A stretch of DNA of 64,000 nucleotides from Methylophilus sp. 5 (GTDB lineage Bacteria; Pseudomonadota; Gammaproteobacteria; Burkholderiales; Methylophilaceae), in contig NZ_KI911560.1 in the NCBI RefSeq assembly GCF_000515275.1, forward strand, positions 2,294,001 to 2,358,000, written 5' to 3'. Shown piece after piece: positions 54,902 to 63,881 of this stretch. Below the pieces are notes generated by a model, which was not told the DNA's origin, made no database searches, and saw nothing but the letters and a program-made list of their open reading frames with translations. A program made the translations under genes and the position numbers. Position 1 is the first letter of the stretch, and each line of letters begins with the position of its first letter.

Positions 54902-54927
54902 AAAAGGCTACTTCGGTAGCCTTTTTG
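54902..54927 (+). terminator. Intrinsic terminator of the rpsF-rplI operon
   Basis: AAAAGGCTAC-TTCG-GTAGCCTTTT: ten base pairs, a stable TTCG tetraloop and a T-run. Confidence 0.93.
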
Positions 54928-54943
54928 CTTTTTATGGTGATTG

Positions 54944-54980
54944 ATTAGCCGCAGATAAACGCAGATGCACGCGGATATTT
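54944..54980 (+). repeat. Dispersed repeat family A in the rplI-dnaB gap
   Basis: ATTAGC then C-plus three 10-base units (CGCAGATAAA, CGCAGATGCA, CGCGGATATT). Paired with an inverted family B copy 37 bases downstream. Confidence 0.8.
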
Positions 54981-55016
54981 GCAATAGGCTGATCATCCAT
55001 TTTTTAGAAGTTAGTT

Positions 55017-55049
55017 TTTCTCTGTGTGCTCTGTGCCCTCTGTGGCTAA
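55017..55049 (-). repeat. Dispersed repeat family B, inverted copy in the rplI-dnaB gap
   Basis: On the reverse strand TTAGCCACAGAGGGCACAGA then GCACACAGAGAAA: 9-base units as at 35333-35456. Confidence 0.8.
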
Positions 55050-55105
55050 AATATTTTTAATCTTTCATCTCGGCCAAAACCCCAAAATGCGTGACGGCTT
55101 TTCGG

Positions 55106-55111
55106 TATAAT
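55106..55111 (+). promoter_or_regulatory. -10 box placing the dnaB transcription start on its ATG
   Basis: A perfect TATAAT ends six bases before the dnaB ATG at 55118, the same spacing as at rmuC; a leaderless transcript is predicted. Confidence 0.5.
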
Positions 55112-55117
55112 CGCCAG

Positions 55118-56500
55118 ATGGCTGATGAACAACTCGAATTCTTAAAACTCCCTCCACATTCCATTGAAGCCGAGCAATCGGTGCTGGGCGGGCTGTTGCT
55201 CGACAACGAAGCGCTGGACAAAATTGCAGATATTCTGGCGCCGCAGGATTTTTATCAGCATGACCACAAGCTGATTTATGTGCACATTGCCAAACTGATT
55301 GAGCGCAATCAGCCGGCGGATATTGTGACCGTGGCCGAGTCGCTGGAAAACAGCAATGAGTTGACCACTGTCGGTGGTGTCGCTTATCTGGGCGCGCTGG
55401 CACAAAATACACCCACTGCGGCCAATATTCGCCGCTACGCGGAAATTGTGCATGAGCGTTTTGTCATGCGCCAATTGGTCACTGTCGGGACCGATATTGC
55501 CGAAAGCGCTTACCTGCCGAATGGGCGAGATGCACAGCAGTTGCTCGATGAAGCAGAAGCCAAGATTTTCCAGATTGCTGAAGGTGGCAATCGCAAGAGC
55601 CAGGGCTTTTTAGGGATGCAGGTACTATTGCCACAAGTGGCTGACCGCATTGACTATTTATATTCGCGTGAAAATCAGTCTGATGTGACTGGTATCCCGA
55701 CCGGATTTAGCGACCTCGACGCGATGACCTCGGGTTTGCAAGGCGGCGATATGGTGATTATTGCCGGTCGTCCGTCCATGGGTAAAACCGCTTTTGCGAT
55801 TAACATTGCTGAAAATGTGGCACTGGAGACGAATAAAGCAGTGGCCATTTTCTCGATGGAGATGGGCGCAACACAATTGACCACGCGTATGATCGGTTCG
55901 ATTGGCCGCCTCGATCAGCATAAGATGCGTAATGGTAACCTAGAGGATGAAGACTGGGAAAAACTGACCACTGCGCTGGGCAAACTCAATGAAGCGCCCA
56001 TTTTCATTGATGAAGGTGCGGGCCTGAGTAGCTTTGACGTGCGCGCACGTGCGCGTCGTTTGCATCGCCAGACGGGCGAGCTCGGATTGATTGTGATCGA
56101 CTACATACAGTTAATGAGCTCACCGGCTGGTCGCCAGGGCGAGAACCGCGCGACCGAAATTTCTGAAATTTCACGTTCTCTCAAAGCCTTGGCCAAAGAA
56201 TTAAACGTGCCTTTGATTGCGATTTCGCAGCTTAACCGTAGCGTGGACCAACGCCCTGACAAGCGCCCGGTGATGAGTGACTTGCGCGAATCGGGCGCGA
56301 TTGAGCAGGATGCTGACTTGATTATGTTCGTTTACCGTGACGAGTATTACAACCCGGACAGCGCCGAAAAAGGCACCGCTGAAATTATTATCGCCAAACA
56401 GCGTAACGGCCCGATTGGCCGCGTGCGCCTGACCTTTATGGGCGCGCATACACGCTTTATGGATTACGCCAATGCGGCGTATATGCCAGACGAGTATTAA
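55118..56500 (+). CDS. dnaB: Replicative DNA helicase DnaB
   Basis: Hexameric 5'-3' helicase of the replication fork that also recruits primase. The 460-residue protein has the N-terminal domain (PPHSIEAEQSVLGGLLLDN), a linker, and the RecA-like motor with Walker A IIAGRPSMGKTAFAINIA, Walker B GLIVIDYIQLM and the arginine finger region. I start at the ATG at 55118; a GTG nine codons upstream would lie before the -10 box. No intein is present. Full length. Confidence 0.97.
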   Translation: MADEQLEFLKLPPHSIEAEQSVLGGLLLDNEALDKIADILAPQDFYQHDHKLIYVHIAKLIERNQPADIVTVAESLENSNELTTVGGVAYLGALAQNTPTAANIRRYAEIVHERFVMRQLVTVGTDIAESAYLPNGRDAQQLLDEAEAKIFQIAEGGNRKSQGFLGMQVLLPQVADRIDYLYSRENQSDVTGIPTGFSDLDAMTSGLQGGDMVIIAGRPSMGKTAFAINIAENVALETNKAVAIFSMEMGATQLTTRMIGSIGRLDQHKMRNGNLEDEDWEKLTTALGKLNEAPIFIDEGAGLSSFDVRARARRLHRQTGELGLIVIDYIQLMSSPAGRQGENRATEISEISRSLKALAKELNVPLIAISQLNRSVDQRPDKRPVMSDLRESGAIEQDADLIMFVYRDEYYNPDSAEKGTAEIIIAKQRNGPIGRVRLTFMGAHTRFMDYANAAYMPDEY

Positions 56501-56587
56501 TTTGGCACCTGTTGTCAGGGCATTCACTTGTGTGAGTCTCCTGGCCAGGTGAAAAGTTGTTCAAGCTTTAACCTCTGATTGACACCT

Positions 56588-57655
56588 ATGCGACCGATTG
56601 TTGCCCATATTTCACTGCCTGCCTTAGCCCACAACCTGGCACAAGTCCGCCAGTACGCGCCGCACGCCAAAGTGATCTCAGTGGTGAAGGCCAATGGTTA
56701 CGGCCATGGCCTGCTCAATGTGGCGCAGGGCTTAACTGACACCGACGCCTTTGCGGTGCTGAGTCCATCCGAAGCGATTGCCTTGCGTGACGCCGGCTAT
56801 CAACAGCCTGTTTTGTTGCTGGAAGGCGTGTTTTCGGCTGAGCAATTGGTAGACGTGGACCGTTACCGCCTGGACATGGTAGTGCACCATGCGGCGCAAA
56901 TTACCTGGCTGCAACAAGCAACATTGAGCGCACCTATTCGTGTTTTTCTCAAGCTCGATAGCGGCATGCACCGTTTGGGTTTTCAACCAGCGGATTACCA
57001 GCACGCACGCACTCAGTTGGCTAGTTGCGCCAATGTTAGTGACATCGTGCTCATGACCCATTTTGCCAATGCAGATGTGAGTAATGGCGTGACACAAGCC
57101 ATGCAAACCGTGGCGCAGGTGATGGCAGATCAGCCTTACCAACGATCACTGGCCAACTCGGCCGCCGTGGTGCAGCAACCACACACACACGCAGACTGGG
57201 TGCGCCCTGGCATTATGTTGTATGGCGCAACACCCATTGCAGAAAAAACAGCAGCCTCGCTGGGCTTAAAACCGGTGATGACTTTGCAATCTGCACTCAT
57301 CAGTGTGCAGGAAATTCAGGCCGGTGAAAGCGTAGGTTACGGTAGCTTATTTATCGCTGATAAACCGACCAAAGTAGGCATCGTTGCATGTGGTTATGCC
57401 GATGGCTATCCACGCCATGCAGGCACCGGGACGCCAATTGCCGTGAATGGCAAGCTGACACGTACACTGGGCCGAGTTTCTATGGATATGCTGGCGGTGG
57501 ATGTGACTGACATCGCAGAGGCACAAATAGGTAGCCCGGTTGAGTTATGGGGCGCATTAGTGCCGGTGGATGCTGTGGCGCAAGCGGCAGGCACCATAGG
57601 TTATGAATTGTTGTGTGCTGTGGCGTCAAGGGTGCCGTTCAAAGTCTATGGCTAA
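56588..57655 (+). CDS. alr: Alanine racemase
   Basis: PLP enzyme making D-alanine for peptidoglycan. The 355-residue protein has the PLP lysine Lys34 in SVVKANGYGHG, the LKLDSGMHRLGF and VRPGIMLYG motifs, and the second catalytic residue Tyr in ESVGYGSLF. I start at the ATG at 56588, as the alternative TTG three codons earlier has no better signal. Its end overlaps the radA start by eight bases. Confidence 0.96.
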   Translation: MRPIVAHISLPALAHNLAQVRQYAPHAKVISVVKANGYGHGLLNVAQGLTDTDAFAVLSPSEAIALRDAGYQQPVLLLEGVFSAEQLVDVDRYRLDMVVHHAAQITWLQQATLSAPIRVFLKLDSGMHRLGFQPADYQHARTQLASCANVSDIVLMTHFANADVSNGVTQAMQTVAQVMADQPYQRSLANSAAVVQQPHTHADWVRPGIMLYGATPIAEKTAASLGLKPVMTLQSALISVQEIQAGESVGYGSLFIADKPTKVGIVACGYADGYPRHAGTGTPIAVNGKLTRTLGRVSMDMLAVDVTDIAEAQIGSPVELWGALVPVDAVAQAAGTIGYELLCAVASRVPFKVYG

Positions 57656-59003
57656 AATAAAAACACAATATACCTGTACTGAATGTGGTGCGGCTGAGCC
57701 TAAATGGCAAGGCCAGTGCCCGAGTTGCCATGCTTGGAACACGCTGGTGGAAACCGTGCCGGAGGCGGTGACACAAAGCCGTTTTGCCAGCCTGGCGCCG
57801 ACGGCGCAGTTGCAAAAATTAGCCGAAGTTGAGGCGCAGGACGTCTCGCGACAGGCGACAGGCATTGCCGAATTTGATCGTGTACTGGGCGGCGGCCTGG
57901 TTGCTGGTGGTGTAGTGCTGATTGGTGGTGATCCTGGCATTGGCAAATCTACCTTGCTGTTACAAACCGTGTGCAAGGTGTCGCAATCACTCAAGGCTTT
58001 TTATATCAGTGGCGAAGAGTCTGCGCAGCAGATTGCCATGCGCGCGCAGCGCTTGGGGCTGGATGCGAAGCGAGTGGATGTGCTGGCTGAAATTAACCTG
58101 GAAAAGATCAGCCAGGTGTTGCAACAGCATCAGCCTGATGTCGTGGTGATTGACTCGATTCAAACCGTATACTCTGAGGCCTTGCAATCAGCGCCGGGTT
58201 CAGTGGCACAAGTGCGTGAATGCAGTGCGCAACTCACGCGCATCGCCAAACAGCTGGGTATCAGCATGATATTGGTTGGGCATGTGACCAAAGAAGGTTC
58301 GCTAGCCGGGCCGCGCGTGCTCGAGCATATTGTGGATAGCGTGCTTTACTTTGAAGGCGACCAGAATTCGAGTTTCCGGCTGATCCGCGCTTTTAAAAAT
58401 CGCTTTGGTGCCGTCAATGAGTTGGGCGTGTTTGCCATGACTGAGAAAGGCCTGCGCGAAGTCAGCAATCCTTCGGCGTTGTTTTTATCGCATCACGAGT
58501 CACCGGTGCCTGGTTCTTGCATTACCGTCACCCAAGAGGGCACGCGGCCGTTGCTGGTTGAAATTCAGGCGCTGGTAGATACGGCACATGCGCCTAACCC
58601 CAAGCGCTTGTGTGTTGGTTTGGAGCAAAACCGGCTGGCGATGTTGCTGGCGGTGTTGCATAGGCATGCAGGCGTGGCCTGTTATGACCAGGATGTTTTT
58701 ATCAATGCGGTGGGCGGCGTCAAGATCAGCGAACCGGCGGTGGATTTGGCGGTATTGCTCGCCATTGTGTCGTCATTTAAAAATAAGCCCCTGGCGAATA
58801 AGCTGATTGTGTTTGGTGAGGTTGGGTTAGCGGGTGAGGTGCGGCCAGTGCAGCGTGGGCAAGAGCGCTTGAAAGAAGCGGCTAAACTGGGCTTTACGCA
58901 TGCCATTATCCCTAAAGCCAATGCACCAAAAGGCGGTGTGGCTGGTTTGCATATCGATGCCATTGATCGGCTGGAGCAAGCGATAGACCTGCTGCGCGCA
59001 TAA
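57648..59003 (+). CDS. radA: DNA repair protein RadA
   Basis: RecA-related branch-migration ATPase that helps process recombination intermediates. The 451-residue protein has an N-terminal zinc finger (YTCTECGAAEPKWQGQCPSC), Walker A GGDPGIGKSTLL, the RadA-specific KNRFG motif (IRAFKNRFGAVNE) and a C-terminal Lon-like domain without protease residues. Start at the ATG at 57648, inside the end of alr, so the two are coupled. Confidence 0.97.
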   Translation: MAKIKTQYTCTECGAAEPKWQGQCPSCHAWNTLVETVPEAVTQSRFASLAPTAQLQKLAEVEAQDVSRQATGIAEFDRVLGGGLVAGGVVLIGGDPGIGKSTLLLQTVCKVSQSLKAFYISGEESAQQIAMRAQRLGLDAKRVDVLAEINLEKISQVLQQHQPDVVVIDSIQTVYSEALQSAPGSVAQVRECSAQLTRIAKQLGISMILVGHVTKEGSLAGPRVLEHIVDSVLYFEGDQNSSFRLIRAFKNRFGAVNELGVFAMTEKGLREVSNPSALFLSHHESPVPGSCITVTQEGTRPLLVEIQALVDTAHAPNPKRLCVGLEQNRLAMLLAVLHRHAGVACYDQDVFINAVGGVKISEPAVDLAVLLAIVSSFKNKPLANKLIVFGEVGLAGEVRPVQRGQERLKEAAKLGFTHAIIPKANAPKGGVAGLHIDAIDRLEQAIDLLRA

Positions 59004-59042
59004 AAAAAATGGCAACGACTGCTGGGAGAGCAATCGTTGCCA
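59002..59042 (-). terminator. Terminator for the small secreted protein gene (reverse strand)
   Basis: TGGCAACGA and TCGTTGCCA (59034-59042 with 59010-59018), extended by an inner TGCT/AGCA stem, followed on the reverse strand by a run of eight T bases overlapping the radA stop. Confidence 0.8.
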
Positions 59043-59115
59043 GAGAGTGAGGCTGCCCAGAAGAGGGAGGACAGCCACAGGGAAGTGGTTTTTAGCCTGT
59101 TTTTAGGCTAAATCA

Positions 59116-59400
59116 TTAAAAAAACTCGGTTTGTTTCGGATCATCAGCTTTCAATTTTTGGGCATTCTTCGCCCTTCTATCCGCCGAATTTACTTCAACA
59201 CGTGTTAATTGCGCCTCGCAGGCGGCCAGTTGTTGCTCGTCGCTGGCCAGTCTGACACATTCCACCTGTTTACCTAGTTGCTTGATCATGCGTTGTTTGC
59301 TATCCATCAAGTCAGCATATTGTTCTGTAGATGGTATATCCGATGCAAACATCGACAGGTTGACTAACAGGGCGGTGGTCATCACGGTGGCATATTTCAT
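59116..59400 (-). CDS. Small secreted protein of unknown function
   Basis: A 94-residue precursor with a short signal peptide (MKYATVMTTALLVNLSMFA). The mature part is charged and helical, with two cysteines (VECVRLA and LAACEAQL) spaced to form a disulfide and a KADDPKQTEFF tail. I use the ATG at 59400, preceded by AAAGGCAG; the longer frame upstream is unlikely. No family is recognised. It is divergent from the lipoprotein gene at 59671. Confidence 0.65.
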   Translation of the reverse strand: MKYATVMTTALLVNLSMFASDIPSTEQYADLMDSKQRMIKQLGKQVECVRLASDEQQLAACEAQLTRVEVNSADRRAKNAQKLKADDPKQTEFF

Positions 59401-59622
59401 GGCGACTGCCTTTGTGTGATTAACGATGCATGCAGTATAAAAAACGTGTCCGGCTTTGTCAGGTACAAACAGGTGGGGTTTTGTAGCGATTTGTAGCGAC
59501 TTCGATACAGGGCGCTGACACGTGCATTGTGTGGCCGCCACCGTGGCATTTAGTCACAAAAACTTCATGCAACTATTCACAACAAGCACCTGCCCAAACT
59601 GAGTGTCACTTATCACATGGGT

Positions 59623-59640
59623 GTGACAATAAGATGACAT
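59623..59640 (-). promoter_or_regulatory. Possible Pho box between the two small envelope-protein genes
   Basis: On the reverse strand ATGTCATCTTATTGTCAC has two exact TGTCA half-sites 11 bp apart, about 14 of 18 matches to the PhoB consensus by eye, and a third near-match half-site in phase (59613-59617). It reads towards the secreted protein gene at 59400, or may affect the lipoprotein at 59671. Confidence 0.4.
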
Positions 59641-59670
59641 TCAATAAAAAATACATCAGGAGCAAAAATA

Positions 59671-59955
59671 ATGAAAAAAATCATATTTCTTTTACCACTG
59701 ATCATGACTGCGTGTGCCAGCGTTACCCCGCATCAATACACGACGCAACAAGGCCGGGTAGGCTATACGCTGACGTGTAGTGAGTTTAATACGACGTGGG
59801 AGCAGTGTCAGTCCAAGGCGGGTGAGTTATGCGCCCAAGGCTATGACTTGGATAAAAAATTGTCTTTTAAAGAGACTTTTCCTGACAGCGGTGATGGCCT
59901 TTACAGGCCCGCCAATAATCACCTTGCCGTTGAGTGCAAGGGCGCAGCGGGCTAG
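59671..59955 (+). CDS. Small lipoprotein of unknown function
   Basis: A 94-residue precursor with a lipobox (LIMTAC) in MKKIIFLLPLIMTACASV, so the mature protein would start at a lipidated Cys. It has four further cysteines, mainly in the LTCSEFNTTWEQCQSKAGELC stretch, compatible with two disulfides, and an otherwise featureless body. CAGGAG Shine-Dalgarno ahead of the ATG. It converges on hpnE with a gap of 17 bases. Confidence 0.75.
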   Translation: MKKIIFLLPLIMTACASVTPHQYTTQQGRVGYTLTCSEFNTTWEQCQSKAGELCAQGYDLDKKLSFKETFPDSGDGLYRPANNHLAVECKGAAG

Positions 59956-59972
59956 GGCAGGCCCAGATTTCT

Positions 59973-61304
59973 CTACAGGCGATCTATGATGGCTTGTGCG
60001 GCTGCGTAGCCGCTGGTGATGGTACCTTCAATAGTCGCCGGGTAGGGGCCAGCAATATAGTCACCCGCCAGAAAAACATGTGGGTTAGATGTGCGGGTGC
60101 CAGGCCGCAGCACGTCGGGCGTGCAACTAAATGTGGCGCGTTTTTCGGTGATCACTTGCGTCCACTGTGGGGCGGTATTTAATGTGATGTGATACGCCGC
60201 CAAGGCCTGGTTAATTTCCGCGATGCATTGCGTCACCAACACTGCTTTATCTGAGTTTAAAGGCGGGTGTGCACTGATGACTACCGCTAGCAGCCCTGCT
60301 TGCCCGCAGCATCGCCCGCGATCAAAGACCCATTGCGCCAGGCCATGACATAAGCCCATGATGGGGTGAGGCAAGCGCGTCTCAGCGCTGTATTGCAGGT
60401 AGACCGTGGTAATGGGTTGATAGTCAAATGCCGGGATACTCAGCTCGCCAGCGATGGTTTTCAGTTGATGCGGGCCCACCGCGACAATCACATCCTCAAA
60501 AGTATCGTTACTTGTGGCGGTTGATATGACGCAAGCCGCATCTGATGCTTGCAGCGCAGTGACCGTGCTGTGTAGCCTGACTTCAGCGCCGAGTGTTTGT
60601 ATATGCTGCAATAGCGGGTGTATCAGCGCGCTGCTTAAATCTGCTTTCACAATTAAAAAATCGCTATCGTGGCGACGATGCTGAAAGCTATCACGCAGCA
60701 CATTGAGAAACACTTGTGCGCTGGCGAACGTGATTGGGGTGTTGAGTGCGGCCAAACATAATGGCTCCCACAAAGTGCGGATCGCCATTGGCGTTTGTTT
60801 GCCCTTAGCCAGCAAGGTGGCAACCGTGATATCTGCTGGCAGCGTAAACGCTTGATGTTTCAGCTGTTGCATCCAGCAGATCGCTCGCCATTTGCTGCGC
60901 CAGTCGAGGCCATGTGCGGTGAGTAACCCCCATAATAAATGCAGCGGGGCAGGCAACCATGTGGGCGTGACCAGTGACATGCGTTGAGCGCCATGGTGCA
61001 TATGCAATGACAGCGGCAGGCGCATAAATACTTGCTCTGCCTCTATATTAGCTTGTTGCAGCAACGCCAGTGTGGTGCGGTAAGCGCCTATACACAGGTG
61101 CTGTCCGTTATCGAGCATGGTGGTGTTTGCATGTATGACACCACGTGCGCGGCCACCCGCTTGCGGGGCGGCTTCAAACAGGCAAACCTGATGGCCATGT
61201 TGCAGCAGTTTGAGTGCAGCAGCAATGCCGGCGAGTCCTGCACCAATGACCGCTACTTTTTTACCAACGGGTGTTTGGCCACGAAAAGGCGCGTGCGTGG
61301 TCAT
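59973..61304 (-). CDS. hpnE: Hydroxysqualene dehydroxylase HpnE
   Basis: FAD-dependent enzyme that turns hydroxysqualene into squalene, the last step of the three-enzyme bacterial squalene route. The 443-residue protein has the Rossmann loop VAVIGAGLAGIAAA (FAD GAGLAG at 21-26), a QAGGRARG stretch and the C-terminal FAD motif VFLAGDYIAGPYPATIEGTITSG. It overlaps hpnD by four bases and is the last gene of hpnC-hpnD-hpnE. Confidence 0.95.
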   Translation of the reverse strand: MTTHAPFRGQTPVGKKVAVIGAGLAGIAAALKLLQHGHQVCLFEAAPQAGGRARGVIHANTTMLDNGQHLCIGAYRTTLALLQQANIEAEQVFMRLPLSLHMHHGAQRMSLVTPTWLPAPLHLLWGLLTAHGLDWRSKWRAICWMQQLKHQAFTLPADITVATLLAKGKQTPMAIRTLWEPLCLAALNTPITFASAQVFLNVLRDSFQHRRHDSDFLIVKADLSSALIHPLLQHIQTLGAEVRLHSTVTALQASDAACVISTATSNDTFEDVIVAVGPHQLKTIAGELSIPAFDYQPITTVYLQYSAETRLPHPIMGLCHGLAQWVFDRGRCCGQAGLLAVVISAHPPLNSDKAVLVTQCIAEINQALAAYHITLNTAPQWTQVITEKRATFSCTPDVLRPGTRTSNPHVFLAGDYIAGPYPATIEGTITSGYAAAQAIIDRL

Positions 61305-62143
61305 GGCTTGCGGTATTTAAACCATGCACCCAGCGCCAGTGTGAGCTTTCTAAAAGGTGGCAGCGCGACTTTATGCGTCAGCACCAGGTTGGGGTCTTGC
61401 CGGATTTCTTGCAGCAGCGCGCGGTAAATCGCGGCCATCATCAGGCCGGGCAACTGCTGTTTGGTATCTGCCTTTGGCAACTGGCTCAGCGCTTTGTCAT
61501 AAAACAATTCGGCGCGCTCAATTTGTTTGAGTAATAGCGCGCGCGTTTGTGGTGAGGCTTGGCTATTGAGTAATGCCGCTTCCGTCACGCCCGCACGCTC
61601 CAATTCATCGAGTGGAATATACAGACGACCGCGTCTGGCATCTTCGCCTACATCACGAATGATGTTCGTCAACTGAAAGGCCATGCCCAGATCATGCGCG
61701 TATTCGAGTGTGGCACGGTCTTGATAGCCAAATATCTGTGCTGAGAGTAGCCCCACCACACTGGCAACCCGGTAACAATACAAGGCTAACTGCTCAAAGT
61801 CGGCGTAACGGTTGTATTGCGTATCCATTTGCATGCCGTCGATGATTTCAACAAAATGGGCCTCTTGCAAACCGAAGCTATTGACCACCGGTTGCAATGC
61901 TTGTGTGACCGGGTGCTGTGGTGTTTCGTGAAACAAGCGGTGAATTTCCTGTTTCCACCAGGCAAGTTTGGTCTGGGCGATCTGGTAGTCCGTACACTCG
62001 TCGACCACATCGTCCACTTCGCGGCAAAACGCATACAGTGCCGTCATGGCATCGCGTTTTTGTTTAGGTAAGAACATAAAACTCAGCGTGAAACTAGAGC
62101 CACTTTCACGGGTTTTTTGTTGGCAATATTGTTGCGGGGTCAT
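61301..62143 (-). CDS. hpnD: Presqualene diphosphate synthase HpnD
   Basis: Joins two farnesyl diphosphates to presqualene diphosphate. The 280-residue protein has both aspartate-rich motifs of squalene/phytoene synthases: REVDDVVDE (41-49) and NIIRDVGEDARRGRLYIP. Overlaps hpnC and hpnE by four bases on each side, so the trio is translated as a unit. No squalene-hopene cyclase is in the window, so the end product (hopanoids or other) must be completed elsewhere. Confidence 0.95.
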   Translation of the reverse strand: MTPQQYCQQKTRESGSSFTLSFMFLPKQKRDAMTALYAFCREVDDVVDECTDYQIAQTKLAWWKQEIHRLFHETPQHPVTQALQPVVNSFGLQEAHFVEIIDGMQMDTQYNRYADFEQLALYCYRVASVVGLLSAQIFGYQDRATLEYAHDLGMAFQLTNIIRDVGEDARRGRLYIPLDELERAGVTEAALLNSQASPQTRALLLKQIERAELFYDKALSQLPKADTKQQLPGLMMAAIYRALLQEIRQDPNLVLTHKVALPPFRKLTLALGAWFKYRKP

Positions 62144-63009
62144 TGTTTAAACAGGGCTTTCAACAAAATCAGCAGCCAGTCATAGGCTTTCAAGGTCGGG
62201 CGATGATGATAGATATCGCCACGGCAGGATTTTAATTTATGTAGGATACGTTCGCCACCTGCAATCATCATGCGCAATTCAAAACCGATACGGCCAGGCA
62301 GGGCGCGACCGAGTGGTTTGCCGGCCAGCAGCAACTCTTCTGCACGCATCACGTTGTGTAAAAAGAACATCTCCCAGGTGGCGTCCAGGCGCTGCTGACG
62401 CAAATCCCGCTCGCTAATCCCTGCGGACTGCATTTCGTCCTGACTTAGGTAAATACGGCCAATCTCACCATGTTTTTGCAGGTCAATCGCAATATCCTGA
62501 TAAAAATTAATCAGTTGCAAGGCGGTGCAAATCTGGTCAGACCACAGTCGATGTTGCGGGGTATCGCTGCCATAGAGTTGCAGCATCAGGCGGCCAACCG
62601 GGTTGGCCGAGCGGCGGCAGTAGTCTAGCACTTCATTAAAAGTGGCATAGCGGGTTTTAACCACATCCTGCTTAAAGGCATTTATCAGGTCTAGCAGCGA
62701 TTGCACGTCCAGCCGGTGTGTTTTGACCACTTGCTGCAGGGTAATCAACAATGGCTGCGATGGCTGAATATAGGCTTGAATCAGCAGTAGTTCGTCTTCA
62801 TAGGTTTGCAAGGCTTGCAAGCGTGCCGCCTGAGTGGCATTGCCTTCATCGGCGATATCATCCGCTTCGCGCGCAAACTGGTAAATCACCGTCACCGCAT
62901 GGCGCAAATGGGCGGGTAACAGCAGTGAGGCGACCGGAAAGTTTTCGTAGTGCGTGTGAGCCAGCGTCAGGCTGGGAGTTGGCTCGGCTGGCTTGGAAAA
63001 GGCTTGCAT
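62140..63009 (-). CDS. hpnC: Hydroxysqualene synthase HpnC
   Basis: Converts presqualene diphosphate to hydroxysqualene. The 289-residue protein carries HYENFPVASLLLP, the first metal motif READDIADE (47-55) and the second region NFYQDIAIDLQKHGEIGRIYLS. First gene of the hpnCDE operon; divergent from the MTI/MTA phosphorylase with about 85 bases between them. Confidence 0.95.
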   Translation of the reverse strand: MQAFSKPAEPTPSLTLAHTHYENFPVASLLLPAHLRHAVTVIYQFAREADDIADEGNATQAARLQALQTYEDELLLIQAYIQPSQPLLITLQQVVKTHRLDVQSLLDLINAFKQDVVKTRYATFNEVLDYCRRSANPVGRLMLQLYGSDTPQHRLWSDQICTALQLINFYQDIAIDLQKHGEIGRIYLSQDEMQSAGISERDLRQQRLDATWEMFFLHNVMRAEELLLAGKPLGRALPGRIGFELRMMIAGGERILHKLKSCRGDIYHHRPTLKAYDWLLILLKALFKQ

Positions 63010-63095
63010 GGCTTAAGTATGCCATAAATCCGTGATACGCTTACGCCTTGCAGATGAACAAGTCGTAAAGAGAAATCAAAGTTGGGGATAACAGA

Positions 63096-63851
63096 ATGTT
63101 AGGCATTATTGGCGGCACCGGGTTGACCGCGCTGGATAATTTAAATATTTCAAAACGCCTGATTGTGCGTACGCCGTATGGCGAACCTTCGCAACCGCTG
63201 GTGTTTGGTGAGATCAATGGCAAAGAAGTGGTGTTTCTGGCGCGTCACGGTGGCGGCCATACCATTCCGCCACATGCGGTGAATTATCGGGCCAATATAT
63301 GGGCGCTGCATTCTGTCGGGGTGTGTGATTTGCTGGCGGTCGCGACCGTGGGTGGCATCGCCCGCAACCTGATTCCAGGCGATATTGTGCTGCCTAACCA
63401 GATTTTGGATTATACCTATGGCCGCAGCAATACTTACCATGATGGCATTGAGTTGCCGGTGCGCCATATCGACTTTACCCAACCCTATTCACAAGGCATG
63501 CGTGAACGCTGCCTGAAAGCGGCGGCCGATGTGGGCTACAGCCTAGTGGATGGCGGTGTCTATGCCTGTGTGCAAGGGCCGCGGCTAGAAACTGCCGCGG
63601 AGATTAATCGGTATGAACACGATGGCGCCACTCTCGTCGGCATGACCGGGATGCCTGAGGCCGTATTGGCGCGTGAGCTTGGTGTGGCTTATGCCGCGAT
63701 TTGCCCGGTGGCTAATTTTGCCGCAGGGCGTGGTGACAGCGCACAGTCTATCCAGTTTGAGCAGGTGATGCCGTTGTTGCAGCAAACCATGGATAAAGTG
63801 CGCACGGTGATTGCGCAATATTTATCTGACAATGACTGCGCAGTTGTTTAA
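63096..63851 (+). CDS. mtnP: S-methyl-5'-thioinosine / methylthioadenosine phosphorylase family
   Basis: Phosphorolysis of methylthioinosine or methylthioadenosine, recycling the by-product of polyamine and homoserine-lactone synthesis. The 251-residue protein has the family opening MLGIIGGTGLTALDNL, the phosphate site LARHGGGH and the methionine-containing VGMTGMPEAVLARELG substrate pocket. The bacterial branch with GMTGMPEA favours the inosine form (MTIP), but substrate choice is not certain from sequence alone. Followed by def after 30 bases. Confidence 0.88.
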   Translation: MLGIIGGTGLTALDNLNISKRLIVRTPYGEPSQPLVFGEINGKEVVFLARHGGGHTIPPHAVNYRANIWALHSVGVCDLLAVATVGGIARNLIPGDIVLPNQILDYTYGRSNTYHDGIELPVRHIDFTQPYSQGMRERCLKAAADVGYSLVDGGVYACVQGPRLETAAEINRYEHDGATLVGMTGMPEAVLARELGVAYAAICPVANFAAGRGDSAQSIQFEQVMPLLQQTMDKVRTVIAQYLSDNDCAVV

Positions 63852-63881
63852 ATCCAGTAATTAACCCTAAGGAAAACTTCT

